Of a stretch of DNA of 64,000 nt, positions 36,801-47,925 are shown in pieces. How positions within the stretch are numbered: position 1 is the stretch's first letter; the number at the start of each line of letters is the position of its first letter. The translations under genes and the position numbers were made by a program. The notes beneath the pieces were generated by a model. That model searched no databases, was not told the origin of the DNA, and worked only from the letters and a program-made list of their open reading frames with translations. The stretch comes from Ceraceosorus guamensis (taxonomy: Eukaryota; Basidiomycota; Exobasidiomycetes; Ceraceosorales; Ceraceosoraceae). The DNA lies in NCBI RefSeq assembly GCF_003144195.1, contig NW_020290033.1:62001-126000 (forward strand), given 5' to 3'.

Positions 36801-38099
36801 CATGCCAGCGTCTTCTGTGATCCCTTGCCTACCGTGTAATGCAATTCGTGCTTGCTTAACCTCATGTTACCAGCCAACATGTAAAGATTTGACCACTCTC
36901 CTGTCAATTGGTCGTTGCCTATCAGTCCGCGGCTCCGCCGGATCTGAGGAGATTTGCGCTCTCAGGTGTGTCCACGAGTACCAATCCGCCTGGTCAAAGC
37001 AAGAAGTCGAGTAGTCGATGGACAGCCACGGGTGCGACATGTCTCGCGGTCACTGGCGTTGAGTGCGGGGCAGACCGACATGCAGTGCCTTCGTCTGATG
37101 ATGATCGCCTGCGATTGATGAGCGCGCTAGTGGCCGAGCGTGCACCTTGATCGCCGCACAGCAACACGAGCTGCATCACAATGCAACACGCCCGACGCGT
37201 CGGGCGAATTGTTCGGGTGGCACTGCACGCCTATATACATACCTACCCATGCAATGGTCTGCAGGCGCATGCAATGTGAGAAGAGGCGAAAGAAGGTGCC
37301 TTTGCCGGAGCTGTGCGAGGCATGCGCAAAAGAACCTTTCTGAGCGTGCAACCAGGACAGCTGCTGCATGACGGCGGCGGATCGCCATGAAAAAGCTCAT
37401 CGGATCGCCCTTTTCTATCTACAAGCGTCGAGCCATGCACCGCCCCTGTCGGTTACAGTCTTTGAATGTTGAGCAGTGACCATTTCAAGCCTTTGTTGAA
37501 ATTTGTTGCCTGTCCAATTTGAGCAACTTTCTGGATGCGGATGTGCTGCCTGAACAGTCGTGAGCGCATGCAACCCAGCGCGTTATTTGTATTGACCCAC
37601 TTCGCTGGCCGGACTGCTCGAGCGGCTGCTGTATATATGCATTCGCCATGATTCTAGGGCAGCATTCGATCTGCTCCGCAATTCCGCACCCTTGTTTCAC
37701 GCAAGACCGGCCTGCTGTCGCCCGGCGTCTGCAGCTGGCTGCGCACATATAGTCCGATACGTCGTTGACGGTTTCTTCACTTGGCACACGCCCCTTACCG
37801 GCCTCGGAGTTTCAATCGCATGGCTTGATTCGGGCAGGACCGCTGCTGCCGTACAGACAGACAGTCAGTCGCTCCTGCATCTTCCTCGCCGATCAAGGAA
37901 ATCTGAATTTGACTGCGTGCGTCCTCTGTTGACGTGTCGGGGATTTGAGGTCGCTGCAGTGCGAGTGATGAGCCACGCCGCAAGTCAAGTGCCACAGCAC
38001 CTTTGCACCTACTCACCCGTGCCTGTACACACGATGAAATGTGGACTGCTCTCTCCATTCTGCACCACACCCACCACGATCCCGTAGCATCCAGACCCG
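36801..38099. other. Intergenic region, no gene seen
   Basis: About 1.3 kb between the RSC4-like gene and the promoter of the Mala s 1-like gene. TATA-like runs occur at about 37231-37240 (cctatatacatac) and 37629-37638 (gctgtatatatgc). A short CGACGCGTCG palindrome lies at about 37194-37203. Only short frames on either strand. Confidence 0.5.
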
Positions 38100-38272
38100 A
38101 TTTAGCATAAGACTCCTCTACGCTGCCTCTTTCAGGTTGCTTCACCACGTTCTTTTGTCGCCCTTCATTCATCACGGTCCTTTCTCCCGCGTCCTTCAAG
38201 ACCACAGCACTTGAACTCTTCACAGCATCTCTCGACCCCACCATCCATCTCCTCTAGATCGCACATTTCACG
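38100..38272 (+). promoter_or_regulatory. Pyrimidine-rich leader of the Mala s 1-like gene
   Basis: The 170 bp before the ATG are rich in CT runs (CTCCTCTACGCTGCCTCTTTC, CCTTTCTCCCGCGTCCTTC, CCATCTCCTC) and end TTTCACGATGAAG. Together with the strongly C-ending codons of the gene this suggests high expression. Confidence 0.5.
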
Positions 38273-39478
38273 ATGAAGTTCAGCATTTCGGCAGCTCTCT
38301 TGCTCGTGGCCAGCACAGCCATTACCCTTGCACCTAGAGCCGTCGCCGAGCTCTCAAAGGTCTCCAGCCCTTCCGAACTCGTTGAGCGCGCTGGTGGTGC
38401 GCCCGATGTGATCAACGTCAACATCAAGAACCTCGAACCTGAGGATCGCGTTTACGACGTGACTCGTCGTGTCTACTACCAATCCAACCTTTACAAGGGA
38501 AGAATCGCAGCGCAAACGAAGGATGGCGCCAAGTTTAACGTCGAGATCCCGGGCGTGTCCTCGAGCGGCAACGGTGCCCAACAGATGGCCGGTCTGAGCT
38601 TGGACAGTCGCAAGGATGCAAAAGCGCTTTACGCCGTCGCAAAGGATGCTGGTGCTTTCCGATTCGATGGTAGCCAAAGCAAGACCGGTCCTTGCTCTTT
38701 CCACAAATTCAATCTGCCCGTCGACGCCAGCTCCAAGCCCGCTTGGAGCGTGTACTTCGACGATGTTCAAAAGCAATTCCAAGCTCAGAACGGTGTCCGT
38801 CCATTCGGCAACGTCGCTTCGGCTCAGGGCACCGACGGAAGCTCTTACGTCATCTTTGCTCTCGGTGCCCCAGCCATCGCAAAGGTGTCCGCGGATGGCA
38901 AGACCGTCACCCCATGGTACTACGAGGCTCCCAACGGCAGCCAGCGACCTGGCTTCACTGGCGTTACCTACGTTCCGGAGGGCAACCTCATCGTCGCCTT
39001 TGGTGGTCCCCGTCCTCTCACTGCCTTCAAGCTGGACGGCAACCCTGCCAAGGGAGCCCCAATCTTCACCCGCATCAACGGCAACTTTGGCAGCTTGGAC
39101 GGAACGGAGAAGATCAAGACCTTCCCTTGTGAGTGATGATTGCTTGGGCCTCGTATTATCGATCGCATCTTCCCCCACCATGCTGACGTTGCGCCCCTCT
39201 CACGCACAGCGCTGAACGGCTCTGGCTCTCGCCTCGTCGGGGCCAAGACGCCCAACGTGTACGCCTTCACCTCGACGGACAACTACGCCTCGGCATCCTT
39301 CAAGACCTTCTCTCGTCCTGAGATTGCCTCTTCCGAGTACGGTCTCACCAGCATCACAGAGGGCATCTACGGTGGCATCAGGAACCTGTATGCGTCCGGT
39401 GCATACTTTGGAAACGGTGCAAAGGGCGGAAGAACCAACTTTCCCATGTACCACCTTGACGATGCCATCCTCAACTAG
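38273..39478 (+). CDS. Secreted Mala s 1-like beta-propeller protein (allergen family)
   Basis: Exons 38273-39128 and 39210-39478, 374 aa. Signal peptide at residues 1 to about 25 (FSISAALLLVASTAITLAP). The mature protein aligns by eye along its whole length with Malassezia sympodialis allergen Mala s 1: VNIKNLEPEDRVYD, VYYQSNLYKGRI, FNVEIPGVSSSGNGAQQMAGLS, SFHKFNLPV, RPFGNVASAQGTDG, FALGAPAIAKVSADGKTV, NGSQRPGFTGVTY, AFGGPRPLTAF, NGNFGSLDGTEKI, and the ending GRTNFPMYHLDDAIL. Mala s 1 is a secreted or cell-wall six-bladed propeller reported to bind phosphatidylinositols, with a central cavity like that of fungal Tri14. Its physiological role is unsettled. Codons are strongly C-ending, which suggests high expression. 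Tandem with the RSC4-like gene upstream and convergent with the gene to the right. Confidence 0.92.
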
Positions 39479-39940
39479 ATGCGCCCCCTCTCCCCAACAT
39501 TGCGCGCAATTGGCTGGTCACCATTGGAGCAGTCCCTGGCATAGCCCACAAATGCAACAACCCCTTCGTCATTCATCTTTCTCCTCGAGAAGCACAGCGC
39601 GTACCTCTACTTCGAGGTACAGAGCCCGTGTATCCTCTTCGATCAGACGGACTTTTTGTACATAGCGCTCCCACGCATACATACTCTTTCCCTTCACAAA
39701 TGGATTGTCGTCTCGTCCTGAATGAGCCCAGTCTACACGCGCCGTGACTTGAAACCTACACGGCAAAGATCAGCGAGCCAGCAAGCGGCGAATACCGTTG
39801 TGACCAGGACATGTATATCGAATCGTGTGTGACGTGAATACAAGCAGTAAGGCTATTGCCGCAACGTGAAGGAGGATTACAGAGAAGGATGCTCGCGCAG
39901 CTATTTAACGAGTCTTGTGATGTCATTGATACCGTCCACA
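39479..39940. other. Convergent intergenic region, no gene seen
   Basis: 462 bp between two stops; it should hold both 3' ends. A short minus frame (39569-39766) has some protein-like character but no ATG context or continuation that I can support. Confidence 0.5.
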
Positions 39941-42404
39941 TTATATTCTCGGGCTCCGACCTGGAAAGCGGCCAGTCGGAGACCTTGGCGTCGAAGGGGT
40001 CATGTTTTGCAAAGCTATCGGCGTGTTCGGCGCCTGACCTCGCGGGCTATGGACGGTGTTCGTCGGCGATAGAGCAGGTCCGATGAAGCCGTGTGGTGTT
40101 GCGAATTTTGTGGGCGAGCGCAGCGATCCGCTGGTTTGCTCCACATCTTCCGATAATCCGGTTTGACGCCAAGCAGCCTTGGGACGTCTGCTGCGACCAG
40201 ACATGCCCAGGTCGCCAGCTTGGCCTGATGCTAGGGCTTGCAGCACGATGGAGCGACCTGCGCCCATACCGGCATACCACGACAAGTCTTCCGTGCCAGA
40301 TCCTCGAGAGCCCAAAGGTTGGTGCATGGGAATGTCGTGGGTGTCGTCAATCATTGGCATCCTCGACGATGCAACAGACTCTGGACGGGCGGCATCGTTC
40401 TCAGGATGTTCGACCGCGCGATGACCAAGCGCACGATCGCTGGTGCTACTGTGTCGTACGATAGCCTCGTCCGCATCCGTCGTTTCGCCTAGCTCGGATT
40501 TATAATCCACGATTTCTGGGCTATCTTCTGCTCCTTCGTCTTCGTAGGTCGACGAAGAAGGGCGACATCCAGATCTGCGCCCGGCACGGCCCGTTTGCGA
40601 GCCTCGTCTGACGGTGCGGGAGCTAAAGTCGGTCAATGGCGCCTCAGTACCAGCCGTCGTTGCGTTGGAATGGGCGCGGTTGGACTTTGCTTGCCAGTCG
40701 GGAACCGAAAGACCGCTGTCGAGCGGATGCGACGGATGCCCTGCAGAATCGTAGCTGGCTCCGACGCGAGTTGCTTCTGCGCTCTGCTTCCTGTCTCCAC
40801 GATGCGGCGCGAGATCGTTTGCGAAGATGCTCATTCCCTGTATCCTGTTCTGGTGCTGATGCGCTGCGCGTGCCTCGAGCGCCGCGTGTACGTCGACCTT
40901 GAGCGGAAAGGCTTGCCTCTTGAGCATGCTCGTGACTACGAGAGTGTCGAACACGACTACGGCCCACAGTTCGACGGTGTGAAACAGCTCGTTGGTGCGC
41001 ATAAAGGAGCTGCCGTATTTCGGATCCGGAACGAGATCTCGCATCTCGGGGTAAGATTTGACAGCAATCCAAAGGATAGGTGCAAGAAGACAGACCATCA
41101 ATCCCCAGATGGAGCCGAATTCGATGATACTATGCACGAGGAAATTTCTGAGGATCTTGCGCGCTGTCCTTGGTGCAACTGGTCTCTTCAAGATTTCAGT
41201 CTCCTCGTGCCGGAGAGGAGCGACGCCAGCAATGTATTTGGCCATTCGAAATGGAGTCAACTTGGCCATTTGTCTTCTTCTGGTCGCCAATCTCGACGTG
41301 CGCTTGGACGATAGCAGTTCGTGCGATTGTTCGGGTCGCGAATAACCATCAGCTCGCCCATCTTGGCTTCGCCCAGTAGAACTGTGTTGTAGATCGATGG
41401 CCAAACCAACGGGGCCTTCATTGGAAGGTGGTGCGGCTGGGTATGATTGACGATGCGAGTTGGCGCTGTCGTCCGGTTCGGTGCTCGATGGACACCTCGA
41501 ATCGTCGGACAAGCGCCTGTAGGCTCTTGCAAGACGTGAGCAAAGGGTGATCGCGATCATAGCGTAGGGAATGACAAGGATGGCGATCCAGATGCCTCCG
41601 ATCAAAGCCCAAACACCGATGTAGAAGCAGGCGTTGGCAATTTGCTCGTGTACTTGCAGAGCGAGCCTTTGCATCTCGTCCGTGACGACGCCGGTTGTGC
41701 CAGCAGCCTGGATCAGAGGGAGTAGGGTGTCGGTGTATACGTCGAGACCCCGGTTGTTATATACGTCGGAGATGATGATTGGCGGAAGAAATGAGGCGAG
41801 AAAGGCAATCGGCAGGCCCAACCAGCCCGCGTGCCACAGCCACGGGTTGAGATCGGCGGGTCGTAGAGGCCAAATGAGGGATGAGGCGGCCATATGATTC
41901 CAGGCGGCCAAGAAAGCTGGAAACAGCCGCATGGCTTCCAATGTGAGGGCGTTATGGGGCTTCTGATATGTTGGACCCCTGAACCACTGGATGAACTTGA
42001 TGCGATATGCTGCATCCGTGGCGATGAAGATTCCACCCAACAAGATGGTCGAGTCCGTAATTTTAGGAACCAGTATGACACCCTTTCGAACGCGCACCCT
42101 GCGGACAAACCACCATTCACCGCGGAAGATGAGCCGCGTCATCATAAATGTTGCGAAGAGTGTGATGGCGATCTTGGAAAGAGGAGACCCAGAATCAGCG
42201 TGATGATCCGTGTTCGGCTCGATGTGATCTCGCCAGGCATCCTGCAGCACTCACTTTTGTGGCGAGGAAGAAGTATACCTGATCCCAATACTCGGGTGTC
42301 CAGGTGCGGTAGACGACGGGCTGCAGATAATCGTACAGAGCCCCTGCGCTCGCGATGGCGCTCGAGGGCAGGGGCGAGACGGGACCCTTGTCGAAAGAGC
42401 CCAT
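39941..42404 (-). CDS. Multi-pass membrane protein of unknown function (about 7 TM)
   Basis: Exons 42404-42255 and 42172-39941, 793 aa. The single 82-nt intron joins YWDQVYFFLATK to IAITLFATFMMTR in phase 0. Hydrophobic segments that could span a membrane lie at about residues 51-66, 80-98, 125-143, 152-172, 210-240, 372-395 and 420-440. A 110-residue hydrophilic loop (Ser/Asp/Arg-rich) separates segments 5 and 6, and a disordered Ser/Pro-rich tail of about 340 residues ends in SP/TP repeats (STPRSPTGRFPGRSPRI). I do not recognise the family. The seven segments and long cytoplasmic tail recall fungal GPCR-like proteins but no diagnostic motif supports that. The frame is intact and codon use is like its neighbours. 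Confidence 0.82.
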
Positions 42405-44949
42405 GATGCCGGCAGGAAGTGCTCAAAGCAAGGTTGTGGGCCGCTGACGATTGCGCAACGTGGTTCGTAAGCTCGCGAGCGGCGCGTCCCTGGTCGCCTT
42501 GCACGGCACACCGCCAGCGATTGGTGCCGATGGGTAGGAAGAAGATACGCTGGCTGATGTGCTCTGATCGGTCCACGGCAAACGTGAAAGCAAGGCTTTC
42601 AGAGTTGCTGACCGTTGATTCTTGTGCTAAGTGTGAGGAAGTGACAGGCGTGGAATCGTAGAGCTCTTCTTGCGTGGGATCGGTTACTCAGCGAATGCAT
42701 CTCTCGATCCTCACACGACGATATATAGTAGTGGAAGTGTGTCACGGCAAAGGGCGACATTCCCTCGAATGTCGAGTGGGAAGAGATCCGCACCGGTGTC
42801 GTGTGGTGTCGAGGGGAGCTGAATGCAGCCGTCGTCTAGCTGCGAAGAGATTCACAGCGCAGCAAGCGCAAGAGTCCCCACATTCACATTCGTGATTCGA
42901 CGATCCGTGACGTTCACGGCATCAACGGCAAACAAATACTCGTGACTCATCAGTCAGAGGGGTGTGCAGTATCGCAGCTTGGATCAGAAAACCTTCATCA
43001 ATGCAAAGAGAGCAGGCACGCGGGCCTAAAGTCAACAAATTTGCATGAGGATGAGGGGTCAAACAAATTTTGCTTCTTGCTCTCCGCAATCGGGGTGCGC
43101 GGTGGCGAGAAGCCGAGCCTGCTGCATATGCATATGCTAATGCTAATGCTAGCAGGCTTCGGCCTCGAGCAGGAAAGCCGCCTACGATTGTGCTTGCAAT
43201 TTGACGACTCGAAGGCCGAGGCAGGGTGGCCGACGTGCGCTGCACCTCTTGCATCAGGCCCCAGAGCGTACTCACTATACCAGCGGTACTCACGACTCCA
43301 GAGATAGCGCGTCGATCCCCTGCAACGCGATATGCACACTTCCCCGCGTGGGCCACAAACTTGGAATTTCGACATCTCGACTGGAGCACTCACACTGTGA
43401 CTGTGTGCCATTCACGATTGACGCTCGAAGGGATGTCGCTTAGCATAGCGCGCAAAGCTTTGCGGCCTGCTATTGGGTATTGCCCATCCCGCCAGTGACG
43501 CCCATGCACGCAGGAGCGCATCTTTCTTGCTCCAGCAGAGAGGCGATGTGAGCAGCCTAAATCGCGAATGTAAACTGGCACAATGCCAGATCCGTCCAGC
43601 TGTCGCGCACAGGGGGCAGGGACGCGGCGACGGGGACAAGCGACAAGGGACAGGGAGAGACTCGACCGCGCACAGACGAACCGCCCGAGCGCGCGCAAGC
43701 AGACCGAAATCGAAGAGTCATGAGTGGCACATGCTGATGACAACAGCGATGCAAAGAGTCTGCTGACGAGGCGCGCTAACGCCTCTGCATGCGCAGAGGT
43801 TTGTCCGTCGATTCTGCGAGGTTTGTGCGCCGCCCCCCTTCAGAAGAGAAAGTGAGCTAAATATCGACGTTATTGCAGCATTGTGATTGTTTGACGTTGG
43901 TGATTCTGGGCGGGCATGCAGACGATGTTCAGCAGGCCTCCCGCATGTACTGAGCTCGTGCTTCATCGCCTCGCCTACGCAACGAACTACAACAGTGTAG
44001 CTGACAATGTGAGATAAGGCCGGCAGCGACTGATGAGCAAACGGGGCGCCCAGTCTGCTCGCTCACGACTGTATATGCATGCACCTGCTTGGCTGACTGT
44101 CGCAGAGCTGCAGAAGCGAGACCACGCTTGTGTTGCAGTAGCGGTGGTAGTAGTAGTAGTAGAAGTAGTAGTCAGCCGGAAAAAAAGGATCACTCATCTT
44201 GAGTCAACTTAAATGCAGATAGATGAGCGGCTCGTCGGAGAGGTGTGCAGCAGTGAGGTGTGTATCAGGGTCGAAGATGGTCGATCTGCCGTCTGCTTGG
44301 CTCCGTCCCCATGTATCGCATTGATCGTCATACTCTCATTCGTGATCGTCGGAGCCTATGGCGGTTGCTACTCCCAGCTATTCTGCTGTAATGCAGAAGG
44401 CGTCGGTCGGGCCCCACCCGAAAGACGTGTGACTGTCTAGCTTCCTTAGATCATCTGGGCACGGAATTGCGCAGTATGAGCATTATCAATTTGCGGCAGC
44501 AAAACTTGTGTCTGGCGCGGCTCGGCCAGAGAACTCCCGCTGCGTGGTTCTCAATGTCAACAAAGTCCGAGTCACTTAGAGCGAATGCTTCATTGGCTCA
44601 AGGGCGGCGAGGTGTGTATACCTGTCAAAGTCTGGCATGCAGGTGGATATTAACACATCGTGACCGCGGCTCTCTCATGACAGGAAAGCCTGTTCGTTTG
44701 AGCGCCGACGTACGTCCACAATCCAATATTAGAATATGTGCCAAGATGCTACTTTATGTCTGCCGCTAGCGTGCGAACATCTGTCGTCTCTGCGCACTGG
44801 TAGAGAAGCGAGAAGAATTCATGTGATGCTTGACTGTGTGTGTGAGACGGATGGACTGTAGGTACAGCACTACCAAGGTTTCTGTATAGCCGCGACGAAA
44901 GTGGCAACAGTCGTTTTCAAATTCCGCCCCCCCGGCAAGCTCATCGATC

Positions 44950-44971
44950 CTGCTGCTGCTGCTGCTGCTGG
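44950..44971. repeat. (TGC)n microsatellite
   Basis: Seven TGC/CTG units in the gene-poor island; no coding frame around it, so not a polyglutamine or polyalanine tract. Confidence 0.9.
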
Positions 44972-45791
44972 CTTTTTTCCGATCAGCTTCTACGCTTCGG
45001 CCATCGCGTGGCTAGTGTGAGCATGTATGTGGCTGGTGCATGCCGCTGCAGCGGTAAGCCAATCTCGCGGTGCCGTTTCAAGATCGAGAACCGGAAGAAG
45101 AAGCTGTGCATGTGCAGGGAGCGTCGCAGCTGTGCGTGCATCGTGACTGTGACTGCTGATGCTTCGGATTCGCGGCGGGGCTGGCATTCAAGATTCCGTG
45201 ACAAGGCAAAGCATTCGCATTCAAGATTCACACGTGCTTGTAGGCTCGCATTCGTAATTCAATTGAGCTTCAAATTTGTGACTCTAGAAGATTGCGGGCT
45301 CGCAGGCTCCCCCAGCTCGACTGCGCCGTCACACCCGAGCCGAAACGTGGGTCTGCATCGCTCACTGCATGCTCTTCCGTGCGAGCAACGCAGTCTCAAG
45401 ACATTTGTGGTTGGCACTCCGATGATACGTCGGCCGCGGCACGTACAGCAGTCGACAGCCGTGAGTGCTAATCTGATGAGAGTCTGAGTGCGCAAAGCCT
45501 TCGATCGCAACGTCTTAATTGTATGTGTTCACTCCCATGGCAAGCCTACCCTTGGCGCGCGGCTCTCTCTCTGCACGCGTATGCAGAGCGCTAGACCGCG
45601 CTGCTGGTTGACGCGTGGGCATATGCGCCAAGTTCACGTGTGCAGTATGTGGCAGGCACGCACAGCACAGCCTTTCTGCTGCTGCACCAGCGTTCATCCA
45701 GCAGAGCTGAATCGTGAATGCCGTCATGTGTCTGTGGTCAAGAAAGCTCTCTTGCGCTTTGACTACAAAATCAAACACTCATGGCTCATCG

Positions 45792-45831
45792 CAAATTGGG
45801 GAATACCAATTCAAATTGGGGAATACCAATT
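45792..45831. repeat. Two tandem copies of a 20-bp unit that is itself an inverted repeat
   Basis: The unit CAAATTGGGGAATACCAATT occurs at 45792-45811 and again, identical, at 45812-45831. Within each unit AATTGG and CCAATT are complementary arms around GGAATA, so each copy can form a small hairpin. Confidence 0.9.
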
Positions 45832-46040
45832 CAAGGCTTTCCTGAAAAGTTCCAACTTACGGTAAGAGGACATCTTTGCTTGGCCTGCCGCCGTCGGTGC
45901 GTGCCGCACCTGACAGACCTGCCTTTGAAGAAATCGCGATTCCGTAAGTTTGATTCGCTGTATACCGGAAGGAATCAAGAAAATGTGCCTCGGTTTTGAC
46001 CACGTGCGGCGATTTTTATCAGGATGCTCGACGAGCAACA

Positions 46041-47744
46041 ATGCCGTATGCCGACGATACTGCCTCGCTGTTCAGCACGACAACGACCTTGCTAGAGCTG
46101 CCGAGCCTCACTCGCGAAGGCACGAGCGGATTCGATGCGACGTCGTTAGAGTGTGGTGGCGGTTTGAGCGCAGAGGAGACCTTTGTCACCTTTATATGCT
46201 CCTACAAGAATTACAACCCAGATGATCACTTTCTGAAGCTGCTTGAGGTGCGTGGTTGATGCAGGCCAGATTACAGGACCCCCCTATGACGGAGCACAAA
46301 GCCGACGCGATCCTCTGCACGCTCAGCGGGTTGGATGTCCAGCGTCATTTGGAAGGAATTCGGCCACGGGATTGACGTCTCTAAAGAAACGCTTGAGCGT
46401 GCAGATACCTCGCAGGTTCCTGCTGCAGTCGCCCACTTTTCACCGCAAGTGAGTCTGCACCGTCTGTCAGGCCGACGTTCCCTGATTGGTGGTGCATTCA
46501 GCTCAACTACATGACTCGTTGTTAGTCCTCGCGACGAGGCTGAGGTGCAACAAATCGTAAACGACACCAAAAAGAAAACGAGTGAAGCGATCAATACACT
46601 GTTCGACTCTGAGCGCCCCACGCTCCTGCTCGTCAGGGAGCGCGAAGTGCTGGGCGTGATCATCACAGCTTTGCTCAAAGCTCTAGACTTGAGCAATCCT
46701 CTCTTCGTTTACCCAGCACCAAGCATCGTACAAGCGCCAAAATGGGCAACTGTCAAAAACGCATCCTTCATGGCCGCTGCATCGGCTGATGTCAAGTGGG
46801 CGACATTGACCATACTGACCCCTCCTGCAGAAGGACATACCAACGAAATTACCAAAGAGCAGGAAGCAGCTTACCTGAAGGACCAATATGGCTCCGGTGC
46901 TAAGCCGCGCAAAACCAATGCTGAGGTGCGCCGTGATAGACTACTCTTCTCCAGCGAGACGGCTGCTCTGACGTCACTTTGCCACCCATGAATTCGTGCT
47001 CATGCTAAGCTGCTCGCTGCAATGTGGGAGCCAGAGTGAGCAAAGTCGCTCGAGAAGGTGGCTGGCCAAGTGCGACGCTGAACTTTCCTCTCCCTCTTCT
47101 CACTACTAGCGACATCGCCGAGCAACAGCTTGATCGCGTTCTCGAAGCACTCGAGAGACGAGGCGGCATCTGGACGGTGAGAAGATAACGTGAAGGATAC
47201 GCAGATGACCATTCTCTGCTACTGTTGCTGATTCGATTTTCTTGCTGCAGCACGCGGCGCACCGCTCGACTCCAGGCTTGCGAAATCCCGACCCGAAACA
47301 GAGACCCGAATTCATCGTCCGTGGCGTCTTTCCACTGAGTGAGTCAGCTGCTCCTCTCCCACATCATCCACTCAGCTCGTTCGACTTCTCACGCACTTCT
47401 TGACCTCATGACGACAGTCTTCATCGAGAGGTGCAGAAAGTACGCCGAAAAGCAGCGAATGCCAATGCCGTCCGACGTGTCGCCCGAGACGAAAGCGAAA
47501 TGGGCACCTATCATCACATCCGCGCGCGGTGTCGCCAGTGAGCATGGTGAGTGCACACTGCCAGCCACACGAAATGCCGGAAAAAAGGGCATGTCATTGA
47601 CGCGTAATATGTCTGCGTGTAGAACACCAGTCCGAAGATGCTCTGGCTGGCTGCTCAATACGTTGCACCGACGAGCCCTTCAAAGGGGCTAAATGGAATG
47701 ATCGCTTCTTTACCAGCAATGTGGCAGGAGGGAGCGGCGCATGA
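46041..47744 (+). CDS. Unrecognised multi-exon gene
   Basis: Best reading: exons 46041-46247, about 46265-46448, about 46526-46925, 47010-47035, 47110-47176, 47251-47338, 47418-47546 and 47623-47744, roughly 380-390 aa. Exons 3-8 join cleanly in phase with GTGAGT, GTGAGC, GTGAGA or GTGCGC donors, including a 26-nt microexon (LLAAMWEP). Exon 2 is the problem: EHKADAILCTLSGLDVQRH is in one frame and FGHGIDVSKETLERAD in the next, one base apart at GGAAGGAATTC, with no room for an intron. Other exon-2 choices stay open but read less like protein. The middle exon has LLLVREREVLGVIITALLKAL; the end has CSIRCTDEPFKGAKWNDRFF. There is no signal peptide, membrane segment or known motif. Function unknown. 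It is convergent with the condensin gene, 181 bp away. Confidence 0.6.
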
Positions 47745-47925
47745 CCAGATCAGAACGCGCGCCGCTCCGTTCCTCTGCTTGGATCTCGAGCGAGGTTCAA
47801 GCTCCATCCAGAGTCTTGGTAGACCGTCTCAAATCATGAGGAAGGATGGGCACAGGACATCATCGAAAGAATCACTTGTACATACAGCCACGGGAACGAG
47901 GAAATGAAACAATTCTGCGGCGTTT

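Larger units (their letters stand above)
42405..46040. other. Gene-poor island, 3.6 kb
   Basis: No frame here reads as a protein on either strand. It contains a (TGC)n run at about 44950-44971, a (GTA)n run at about 44146-44172, CATATG/GCTAAT mini-repeats at about 43126-43152, a 13-bp direct repeat GCATTCAAGATTC (45184-45196 and 45217-45229), a tandem hairpin repeat at 45792-45831, and the dispersed words ATTCGTGATT (42888-42897) and ACTCGTGACT (42938-42947). The left end is the promoter side of the membrane protein gene. Noncoding RNA or a replication origin cannot be excluded. Confidence 0.5.

Noticed and set aside
40595-41314. 239-codon plus-strand frame
   Set aside because: Antisense to the intact membrane protein; composition is that of a reverse-complement shadow.
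42405-46040. Remnant of a transposon or virus-like element in the gene-poor island
   Set aside because: No terminal repeats, target-site duplications or frames resembling transposase, reverse transcriptase or capsid proteins were seen.
46271-46696. 141-codon minus-strand frame over the unrecognised gene
   Set aside because: The plus strand carries phase-consistent splice sites and a continuous protein downstream; the minus frame has no such support.
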